From Trileptium ribeirensis (taxonomy: Eukaryota; Nematoda; Enoplea; Enoplida; Thoracostomopsidae): DNA of 64,000 nt. The notes below the pieces were generated by a model, which saw nothing but the letters and a program-made list of their open reading frames with translations, did no database searches and was not told the DNA's origin. Positions 29,701 to 41,700 of the stretch are shown in pieces. The position numbers and the translations under genes are program-made. The stretch's first letter is position 1; each line of letters opens with the position of its first letter. The stretch is from NCBI GenBank assembly GCA_030248225.1, contig JASANE010012636.1:85224-149223 (forward strand), given 5' to 3'.

Positions 29701-32700
29701 AAGATGCAGCAGAAGCGTGTTATAGGTACGTTTTGAAGATTATTAACGTGGATGGATATATATTTTAGCTAATAAAATTGATAGATCATTAGTAGCAGTA
29801 TTTTATCTATGTATGTACATTTATATTCATTATTAATTTTCATGACATGAATTGTTTGTCAGATATTCTTTATTTATATATTTATGTTTCAAGAAGCGAA
29901 AAAACCGAGCTTCCATCAGTTTTGTACTTGACCAAAGTTCGCTTGCGGGCTAAACCTGGAATGGTACTTAAATTAGCGCTTTTTCTTAAAAATTGACCAA
30001 TTACGGGCTGGGGGCTAATCGAAAAGACCCCAGCCATATATTAATCCCTATGACCTCGAAACCAATGGAAATTTCCAGTTTAAGATTTGACCCGTGTGAG
30101 CGTGGCGGGATTTGGCCCGTCAACATCGCACCATTGCCGTGCACAAAATCAAAAGTAGTGATAAGCACAACTAGGGCACTATTATGTTTCCTGAAAAACA
30201 GTATTATTTGTTATCCTTCGTACAAAGCCGTTGAGTAAATACAAAAAATGGTGTATTTCTTTAATTTAGTTTACTAAGGTTTCGGTTTCTTTCTAGTTTC
30301 ATTTTAAGACTCGAAGTCTAATTTTTTTACTGAAACCGAGCGAGCGGAGTTTCCATTGAGGGCGCTAGTCGGAAGGTTGTGAAAATTTCTTTTAGTCTGT
30401 TTCCGTCACATGTGCAAAAGACAAGTTTTTAAGGGTTCTTAGTCAAATTTAGCCATACGGATATGTACTAGTCTTTTGCAGCACATATCTGGTGACACAT
30501 ACTTCTCGTCGAAAAACTGAGACAGAATCAGCTCATCGAGATCTACAACTTTGCTGACCACTCGCCGAGCCCATGTGGTTCGTCGAGCGTTTGCCAAAAA
30601 AAACGATTTCTCAAATTTCGGCATGATGTTATTTGTTTTTACCTCACAGCGAGTGTCTAATGTTTATTAAGCACGCTGAAAACGATGATTTTGTTATTTA
30701 GAGTCGAACTGGATTACATTATACTTTTTCTTGTGTTTCGAAAATGCAGTAAGTTTTCACCTTCTAAAAACGTTTCATCTTTCCAAAATGTAGCGAGTTT
30801 CCATTTTGTGTGATTATTTATTGTTTACAGGGTATCAAGAATGGTCTATATATAGGATTTTTCGTTACGCCGAATACGGTGGTTTGGTTACCTAGAGTCC
30901 AGCATAATATTTCATACGTTGTTAGATGTTTTCGGTGGATTTAGGGTCAATTAACCCGATTACCAGATTATAGTCTATCTTCAGTAGTTTGGTTACGTAT
31001 TGCATCCAGGCCATCAAGAATAGTCTAGGTAGGTTTCTAGGCATGCTGAATATGATCCTGTGGTTATATAGAGACTACGACGAATACAACGTGCGTTCTC
31101 TGTTGTTTTCGTTGGGATTAGGATCGACGTAGTTTTGGGATTTTTGACGGGTTCAAGGTTGCAGAGGTTTTTAGTGCTGAATATGATCCTGTGGTTATAT
31201 AGAGACTACGACGAATACAACGTGCGTTCTCTGTTGTTTTCGTTGGGATTAGGGTCGACGTAGTTTTGGGATTTTTGACGGGTTCAAGGTTGCAGAGGTT
31301 TTTAGTGCGGTATATAGATTAAGCAAAAAGCCTGGTTACAAGGTGATTTCGCAAAATTACCACTTGAGGAAACCACGCTCGCTATGTTTCACCCTAGCTT
31401 GCGAGTTACTAGGGTTGTGCAGGACAAATATGTCACTGGGTCGCCTGGTTATTTCGGATCACATCTGTGGTCGGGTCACTAGGTCACGGTTTGTGACCCG
31501 GTACTGATTCAGAGGCAAAAACACTCTCCTCTGCGTTGAACGCAACATAACACAGCAGCGCTTTTGCTTTGTTCTTTATCTGCTCAGGTCCTCCACATAA
31601 ACACATTGGCAGCTCAAGTGCGCTCAAACCAAGCTCTGTGATCACGATTGCTCTAATAATGCGATAAGACGCCAACTAGAAAGGCGGAAGGTTGGTTGAA
31701 CGGTGTTGGGATGCTTTAATTGGCACGTTCATGCCGTGCAGTCCGAAAACAAAAGTTATACCCTCGAAAATCAGTATATGTTCCTTGTTAGTAGAGGTGA
31801 CAAATTAGGCTGCAGGTCGGTTAGAACAATCGAGCGACCTGTATGATATGGAAGAGTGAACAAGAGAGTAGGATTTGTTTAAGAGTCGTAGTGTATCAGT
31901 AATGTATCCTAAAACTTGAAAAAAGTAAAATTTAAAAGATGTAAGGCATTGATTGGTAAAGTGTGAAATTGTGTATAGATTTGTGTATGTCTTTATTGGA
32001 AAGTGTATATAATTTATTTTATGTCGAAAAAAATAATTGTAGAATAAAAGTCAAAGATGTAGGTTAGATAGAAAGAAAAAGCCCCGCAAATAGGATATGC
32101 TTTTAAATAGAAAATTATCGGGAGACTGGGATTTTCAGTTGGAGTGGGAGAAATCTTCGAGGATTCCTCAGTTCCCGGGGGTTTTTAGTTGTGTGGGTAA
32201 GTATAGAGGTAAACTAAAAATGTTAATTAAATGATTGATGTGTATTAAAAGAGATTTAGACATTTTATCGAGGGGAAATTGAGATTTTAAAATAAAGGGA
32301 ATTTTGTGTTATTTCTTGAATGAAAAAAAATTTGTAATTTTTAGTGTGAGGAAGTACTGAGCACTGGGGTCAGATGGGGGAGAAATTACTGGGGGATTGG
32401 CGTGGTCGCCCCCCGTCTTGAGAGAGGTGGTTGAGGGGGGGAGTGAGGGAGTGGTTTTGGGAGTGAAGGTAAAGATGAAAAAAAAGTGATTGTCGAAGTG
32501 GTTTGGTTTTCGCTATTAGTTTGTGTTTTGTGATGTGGGGGTTGGGCGGGAAGGGGTGAAGGCAAGTCTATTTAAAATTTAGTTGTATGGAAAAACAAAG
32601 GGCGTTATTTCTCCGAATGTATGGTGTACTGGGTTTTCTTTCTGGTGTCTGTTCAATCATCGATTTTTGGTAGGAACTTTATTATGAGTTCTCTTTTGTG

Positions 32701-35700
32701 GGGGGGAAAGAGAAGGATGTAGAGTTTTTGTTTGGTCTCATCGTTTGGAGAGAGGTATTGGTATGTTAATGGAATTCGTGATAGTATTGTCTGGCTGTCA
32801 TAGGGGGTGTTTTATATATATAATGTGGAAATATGAAAGTTTTTCTCTTGAGTTGTGAGCGTTGAGTACGGAGGTACGATCAGTCAGTGGCTCCTTGGAG
32901 TGCAGCTGGGTTTGGGGGAGAGGGTAGTTTTTTTGTAGTGTAGCATGTTAATCACACGGGGAGAGGAAGTAATGTTTCAGCTCGTAGCAAATGCTTCGTA
33001 GCATAATCTTTTGAACGGGTCCCGAAAATAATTTTAATATAAATTCCCTCTTTTCCGACCTCCACACCCTTCAAAAACTTTTACAGCAACTGACCCACCA
33101 ACAAAAACCCAACAGGGAAAATCCAAACCCACAAAACCAAAAAAACCCCCCCAAACAAATGTGATGGGTTTTGGTGCGGCAGCCGGCGACTTAGAATTGG
33201 ACGTAGCCCAACGGCTGATATAAACCAAGGTTAAAAGAATACGACTAAGGCTTAGCCTTAGTACATCGATAAATACGTGTTACCGTCACCACAGATTTCA
33301 GGTCCATCACCACCTGCAATATAAAATTCTATTATATCTAATCTGGAAAATTATGAGACATTTCTGTCATAAAATATCACCGAAGCTTTACGTTGACTGA
33401 ATGGTAGTTAACTCTACTTTACATGTGTTGTTTGCTCAGTTTGCAAGAAACCTTGAACATCACGACAGTAGTGATTTGCTCATTGAAATGATTTAGTGAT
33501 TAGCTCGCAGTACTCTATCTAAACATTGATATGGATTATGGATTCGCTATGGTGCGAAAATTTCGTAAAAAGTATATGAAATGCACAGTAATGCGGGCAT
33601 GAAGAGATTAAAAAGCTTGGCGAGCATAAGTTTTTGCAATAAAGTTTCTGCGGTGTAGTGGTTTTTGTAGTATATATACAGGTGTCCATCGGTGGTTTCT
33701 AAGTTACTGAGATTAGCAGCAGCGGCCAGCCTTTTCCGCAACAAAATTGGAAGAGAAACTAAAAATGTATTTACACCTTGATGAAAATTATAGCACAAAA
33801 TATATTTAGCGTCAATCAAACGAAATAAACACTAAAAAGCAAGAAAATAATATCATTTCCCAACTTTAAATGATAAACTTTATGTTATTAGCTTAAACAT
33901 TTTTCATTACTTTGTTAATTTTTGAAAACATTACAAACGCAATATTAATTAAATAGATTGATTGTTCAACATTGTTTTAAATTTAAAGCATCAACCGTAG
34001 TTGCGAAATTAATACATGAGCGATAACTTTCATTAATTGTACGTCTGTTCAATAATCCATAACGTATGTATTTGATATCTAGGCGTTGCTAAAATAGGTT
34101 TAACGGATAATATATAAATGTAGCTTAATTAGTTAAATGCACTTTCCAAAATGTTAAAAACGTCATATATCACACGTCTCGTTCCGCTATACAACTCAAA
34201 CGTAACCCAACGTAGTTGATCATTAATACATTTAAGGTCAGTATGCGCCAGTGAACTACAATGCTGAATACGTGATTGAAATTATCCCTCTACACTACAC
34301 ATGAGTAATATGACTATTATACACAAAATATACCATGTACTGTAATAATTTGGACAATACCATTAGGTTCAACCGTGTTAAGGTAGGACCTTATTCGCAT
34401 GAATACTTAGTTTCATTGGCGTGGCACTCAAAAATATACCAAATTTGAGAACTGTATAATCATACTAGAGTGCTAGGTCATAGTTGATTTGTTCAAAAAG
34501 CGATATTTATTACCAGCAACCATTAATTGTTCCTCCACTGCTGCGTGACCTTTGGGTAAACTAGACAACTACTACAACAATCTTTATTATTTTTTCGGTG
34601 GTGGAACAAATTAGAAATACGCATGGGCTAGGAGCTAAAGAGTGACCCAACTCGCCTTTCCAAAAGCGTAGTGGTTTTGTATCAGGTTTTACTGGCTCTA
34701 ACAGCAAAATTCGAGTAGCTAGCTTTCCGTATATTATATCTGCCAGGTTGGCCCGGTTTATTGCTGTAAATTACTTCCTACCCACTCTAAATTATTAAGA
34801 CTAGAATATCTGCAGCGTTTAGAACCTCTTTAAAAACTCGCACCACAGTTCTAATGACCCGCAATGTAATGCAGGGCACGTTTTGTAAAACGAGGGCGAG
34901 TGGTCTAGCGCACTGTCCCGTCCTATCAGTCCAAAAGATGGGTGTTCAATACCCGCCGGCATCTGAATTTTTACATTTGGCTTAGTTTTATGTTGCCAGC
35001 AAATAATTAATGCTCTTAAAATATAAAATCATTGTGAGCCTAACATCACACTGGGAAAAAGTGGTTGAAGTATTTGTTATGTCGTATATTCTATTAATGT
35101 GAATTGATGAGCGTGCATTTATATGCCAAATTCCAGACTATGTAGGTTCTTAAATATTAACGAGCAGAACTATAGAAGCATAAATCATAATATAAATATA
35201 ACAAGCTTCGGGTTGAACATATGACCCTAAAATTTGGAAACCCAACAATCTTTGCGAATATCTAGTTCTATTGAGTCAAGCGAGAATCATTAAGTTACCA
35301 TACCGACAATTTGTAAACGCATGTGAGCTGCTAAAGCTTAAAGCGCGGGCGTTCCAAATATATTGCAATTGGATAATTTTTTCTTAAAAATAAATATTTA
35401 AAACTTTGCTTCATCAGGCATTATTGCTATGAAATTGAAATATATATTTCACGGTTACCTACAGCGTTTAAGGTTGTGTTTACATGGAAAAAATTAGCAT
35501 TAATCGGTGCAGCCACGCTTAAGTTATGGGCGAATACAGCAAAATTTACGTTCGTTAGACAAGAAGTATCTTTTACTGAATTATTTCGAAACGCAAAAGG
35601 AGTCTATATTTTGTCGTAGTGTAAAAAATATATATGAAAAATTAGCAAAATTCGTGCCAACCGACTCCCGCTATGAACAATATTAAAATTCTAACTACAT

Positions 35701-38700
35701 AACTACGACTGATTGTAGCCCTGAGCATAGTTGAAAGCTATTCGTCAACAGGAGTTGCGCACAAAACATGTATAAGCTCATGTATGGAAGCTTCAACGAA
35801 AATAATTGCGCCACTTTCGCTAATTTGTTGCCGACATATAGCTGCTGTAATGAAATTATTTGATTTACTCGTCCTTGAATAATAGTAAATGTACGTCAGT
35901 TTTCCTAAGGACAAAATAGCAATAAAGTATAGCTAGAAATGTGGAGGACTTTGTTGAAGCAGCCCCGAGCCCAGTCTGCCCCTATCAGGAATTCTATGTT
36001 GCCCGGGTAGGTAATATTAGTATACTTTTGATTTAATCGTCCTATAGATAATAGTACTCTGCTGCTATATTTAATAATTTATTTCTTCATTTAGTATCGT
36101 GCAGTGGAGCTAAAATGATTTAATGAATTCCATTTTTCTTCCATTAACCAAAACTTGTGCTCATACAACCATTGTCACCATATAGGTTTATAAATTTTAC
36201 CTCAAATATAGCAAAATTTGTAGCCCACCGTTTTTGCATTTTTTGCATGCTCCACCTGAAGTTTGTCTCCACGGATGCGTACAGGGTTGTAGAAATAGAG
36301 CACCCCAGTTGAAAAAGACCCACGGTAGTGTCACTGTGAAACATTGTCCTCGAAAATTACGCATTGAAACGGTTTACGTGTTTTTATAACTTCGCATCAA
36401 TAGTACCACGACATTATGATGCCTCATTACTCTAGCGTACATAGCGTACCATAACTCTAGTTGCTCGGGGCCATTGGCACACTCACAGTATGCTAGTCTC
36501 ATAAGCTTGCCGGCAGCGTCGAAATCCTGGCCAATACGTTGTAAAGATCGCTCGTGGATTTTTTCAATACCCAAGCACGTGAATAAAATCACATGAACGC
36601 AATGTCATCTGACGTCTGTGCAGAGATGATGCTGTGTTATGCATAATGATGTACAGGACCCTTTTCTGTTTCAGGGATGCAAAGATTACACCGTCGACTA
36701 TTGATGTACTGGAGGTCCACGACTGCTTTGCGTCGAATGAACTATTTTTGTATGAAGCGCTAGGATTGGCTTCTGAAGGCCAAGGATGTGATTTGGTTCG
36801 CAATGGGCAGTGGTTTAAAAACAGTGCCGGCGGCCAGTATTTTAAGTAAGATCACTCATAGCCATTGAACTAGATGTAGTAAATGCTATTTCTGGGTCTA
36901 ATTCACATCACTGGCACACATATACACCTACACACATGTATGTAATGTAAGTAGATTATATATGTACCAAAATAGAAGGGATTTCCAATTTTTGCCTTAA
37001 GTGCTCGAAAGAGTCTAGTTTATATCTGTGCAGCAATAATGTAGCCTTCTCCGTGCTTATGTAATTCAAATTGTTTCTATGAACGCCTTACATGTAATTA
37101 GATACATATGACTCAACTAGTTTAATTTGCATTGTAATAGTTGTAGTACAGCTATCGTGCGTTAAGTGATTTGTACGCACGGTTGCGACGACTTCAGACG
37201 AGTGCGTCAACACCAGTTTGAACGACTTAAACAACACAACCGTGCGTACAAATGACTTGACTCACGTACGGCTGTGCTACAACTGACTTGTAATATAGTT
37301 AATTTAGCTAAACGTGCGTTAAATCATGTTGATGCACGGCTTTAACTATATAAGCTATGTTACAAGTATTTAATATTATGTACTTGTTTGGTGCATAAAA
37401 TACTCAAGTAAATAAATAAACACACTCGATAAGACCGACGGTTGAAGGCTAAGTGTTTAAAACAATCTAGTGCATGTTAAGAACAAAGAACAAATGTAAA
37501 GACCTATATGACACGGAAGTTTCCATAGAAGCTGGACCAATTTTTAGCACTGTCCCGCAGAATCCAGTTATCCAGTCCGTTTTTTATTATAATATTGCAC
37601 CCGCCAGTTTTAAAATGAAAATAAAGTTGAACCTGGATTTTACACCTTCAATAACGGCAACTAGCTAAATTAATATTGATTTTGAGCTTAAAGCAGTCAA
37701 ATTTTACAGAATAAACGCTATCGGAATCAGCATCTCTAGTATATACAAACTTTTCAACAAGCATATTTGAAGAACAGAGCACATGTATAGATAACTGTTA
37801 TAATTGCTCTTTACTGTAAATATACGTGAACAAATTTACATTTCAGAATGAACAATAAATGGGTCGTGAATCCGTCAGGTGGAATCGAATCCAAAGGACA
37901 TCCGATCGGTGCTACAGGTATCATTAGTTTATTAACTTGAGTAACATTTCTAAGAACAAACTCACAATACAGAATGAATATTAAATGGGCTGTCAGTGTG
38001 TCAGGTGGAATCGAATCAAAGGAAATCCTATCAGTGCTATGGGTATTATTAGTCTTTACCTCGAATAATATCTCTTTGAATACATTCAGTATGCAAACTG
38101 ATCAAATGTGCTGCGAATACGTCAGGTAAAATCAATTCAAATGACATCTCATCGGTGCTACAGGTATTATTAGTCTATTATTTTCATATTCCAATGATTT
38201 AACCGCCATTACTTTCACCTCGGTCATCGGGCATGCTATTCAAGTACTGGGCTCCACAGTAACCTGAGAGCCCATGAAAGAGAACAAAGGTCATCGTCAA
38301 ACTGATGGACAGCCGTAACCATAAGGAGACAACTATGATTAGATTCACGATTCTGTGTTAACAACAACTGGATTATGAATCTGCCAGGTAATATGTCGAT
38401 AAGATATAATATGCTACAGGAATTAGAATTCTAAAATAGAATACCGCAGTTCTAACGTACCTGTAATGTTTCAGTATTGGTATTAAAAACCACAGTCAGA
38501 GATTTTTATTAATCGTAGTGCATCGTGAAAAAAATGTGTGTAATTAAAACAAAAACTTTTTCGTGATTTCCGTATTATCAGCAAGCAATATTCATCAGAC
38601 TTTCACACCTATTGACGTACGGCAGTATCTTCCAGGTGTCATTATTTGTTTGTCAGTGTTTTCTTCTTAAACCACATAACATAGAAATATGTTGCTGATA

Positions 38701-41700
38701 TTTCCAACAGCGGCACGTAAAAAAATCATTAATATAAACGTTTGGTTTGGAATATGGGTACAGAATTACAAAGCGGCAGGTAATGCCATCTGCTTAGCGT
38801 TGATGCATATTATAATGTTATTAAAGATCGATATCTGAGATCTTGTTCACCGAAAGCGGAATCAGTGCAGCATTGATCACATTTTTTTTATATTACTAAT
38901 GGAATTTCATTTCACTACCTTTCACTTTCTTCAGATAATTGAATTTTCATATAAATTCTAATTATGGTGTTTTTGTGATCACACTGAACATGAGATGAGA
39001 GATGCGTCTACTTTTTTGTTGATTTTTGTGTATATTTACATTAATAATTTCACTATCTGCAGAAATTTACATACGTTTGCATTCATAAATTATTTAGACT
39101 TGTTTAGGCTTGCTATTCTTGCTATTTTCTTCGTTGCAAACAGGCACGCATTTAGTTTTGTTTTGATACGAATCAATATGCGATTGTTGGTTCGTACAAA
39201 GCAAAGAGGCAAACCGCATCCGTGATTTCATTACGAAAATATTCGATAATTAACGTATCAGCATCAAAATAGTAACATATGGGTTACCTTTGAACCGTCT
39301 ACATCAGTAATGGTCCATCTTCACGCTGAAACTATTAAAAACTTAGATTAAGTTTTTCGAGTGCATCAGTTTTGGTCATGGAGAAACGTTTAAAATTTCC
39401 AGTAAAACAGACGTGCATTTGAGGTAACAGAATTCTTCGTGATATTCATCCTCCTTAATAAAATTTTTGTGTTATATATCATTAGGAAACTTCTGGAAAC
39501 TTTATTTGCTCAATTTAAAATGGTAAAATTAGTAAGTATTGGACTTTATAAAAATTACACAGGGTTAATTAATAAATATGAGCAAAATGATTAAACAGTT
39601 GTGGAAAGCTGATGCGTTTCCTTCGGCTTTTGTGATACACTTATTTCGACTATATTTTCATGCAATTAATTTTTCATTCTGTACTGATTCCAGAAATCAC
39701 AGTTTTGTTTTGTCCTCAAGCATTGATTAACACGAGCTGAAAAAGTTATTGTTGCACTAAGCATAAATGTCATTCAAAAGTGATAGCTTTCGGCAGCCAC
39801 ATAACTCATTTCTGAATATGCACCAACCACTTGTTGAAAATAATTGCATTTTGTTAAACTTGAAACATCAGTCACAACAGGACATATCTATCGAACCAAA
39901 ATTGACATTCATGGAGTATATTTTTTAAAATTCCTATGACAGGACATAGGGTTCCATTAAGTTTATACTTAAGCCATTAGTGAATTTCGCATGATTTTCA
40001 TGTTCGTTATGTGGAAACAATCGAAAATATACTGGCAACATCAAAAATGTCATAAACTTCGAATTCCTCAATTATCGAAACTGATGCAGCCTCTCCACCA
40101 GCCATGATAGAGTTATCCAGGTTAAGCCAAAGCAAGCAAGAATGTTCGGTTTGGAAATTATAAATATAGTGAAAATGGAACTTTTACAAAACAAGAATCT
40201 AACAAATTGTTGGAGTTTATAAATACTTAATTATTAATATGTCCCAGCCACCCCTCCCCCACTGTGGACAGGCCAGATGTCTTACTACTACAATTTGTGT
40301 AATTTAAGTTATTGGTGTTAAAATATAACGAAATTGACAAACGTTGAATTTTATATTCAACTTTAACAAATTTGACAAAATTTGACATAATTAATAAATA
40401 TGAGCAAAATGATTAAACAAATTTTAGAAAGCTGATGCATTTCCTTCGGCTTTTGCGATACACTTATTTCGACTTTATTTTCATGCAGTTAATTTTTGGA
40501 GTTTATAAATACTTAATTATTAATATGTCTTACTACTACTATTTGTGTAATTTAAGTTATTGGTATTAAAATATAACGAAATTGACAAACGTTGAATTTT
40601 ATATTGAACTTTAACAAATTTGACAAAATATTGCTTATATAAATAACGTCATTTAATCCTGCGTTTAGGTATTAAGAAAAATTACATATTTATATTTAAT
40701 AGCATGCATCAGTTATAATTTTAGCTGACAGAAATCATTTATCATTTTTACGCTTTTGACGCCTGAGTTTCATATTTTTACGCTTTGGTTTGGATCTCAG
40801 TCGTTAAAAAACGTGTTGATACTCTCACTAATAAATATTTTCAACTTTCCTACATTTAAATCCTCCATTCATGTTTTTGGAAGCGTTAAATGTAAGTAAT
40901 GTACGTAACAAAACTGTATCACCAAACCATCTAATCGGCCTTCACCTTTTATCTACAGTCTCAAATGTCAAATCATAAGTAAATTTATTTGGTTTTGAAC
41001 ACATATCCACCTTTTGTCATATTGACACAGATATTTCCGAAAAGATTAAATATAAAATATTAAGGTCGATACGACTGCCATTTATCATGTAAGTTATTTT
41101 ATTTTTAACGACTGGTCCAAATAGCATGTGACACATTCCGTAGTCGTGCTTAGCTTGTATTGGTGCAGCGAAACTGTGGTTCAAAATGGTTTACCTTTCG
41201 TCCAACAATAACCTCCGTTTTGGTCATCAGTCCTTTTTGGCAGGTCATAATTATTTTTCCTAAAAACGTGACAGGTCGATACATGCTCATGTGGGGTTAC
41301 CGCCCCACAGAGGCTCCGACATCTCGTTCTCCCACCGAGGTCTAGGTTATCCCCTTTACTAGGTGCTCCAACCCCTCCTGACGACGGCGCAGGCCGAACA
41401 CATAGGCGGTGCCAAAGGCTCACAGCTGCTAAGTGATTAATTTTTCAATAAAGATTTTTAAGTCGGATTTTTAACCAAATTCTGTACTATATAAATAAAG
41501 AATTCAACTCAATTTTAGCAGTACTGCAAAAATTGTGCTTTTCCATTTTCATCTTATTAATTAGCTTGTCACAAAATACTGTAGACGTTACCGATATAAC
41601 ATAGAATGTGCAAGGTAATTTATATGTATGGAATTTTTTTAAAATCAGTCAAACTGTAATAGCCACAACGATTTCTTACAAACGTCCATGAAACGCTGCT

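Larger units (their letters stand above)
29726..36674 (+). other. Thiolase intron 5 (6.9 kb)
   Basis: Contains a 131-bp duplication, a SINE copy, and a strand-skewed stretch (G-rich 32090-32960, C-rich 33050-33180). No gene was recognised. Open frames here are short and unsupported. Confidence 0.5.

Noticed and set aside
34890..34965. Functional tRNA gene
   Set aside because: A- and B-box words are present but the acceptor and anticodon arms do not pair, and a second diverged copy shows it is a SINE.
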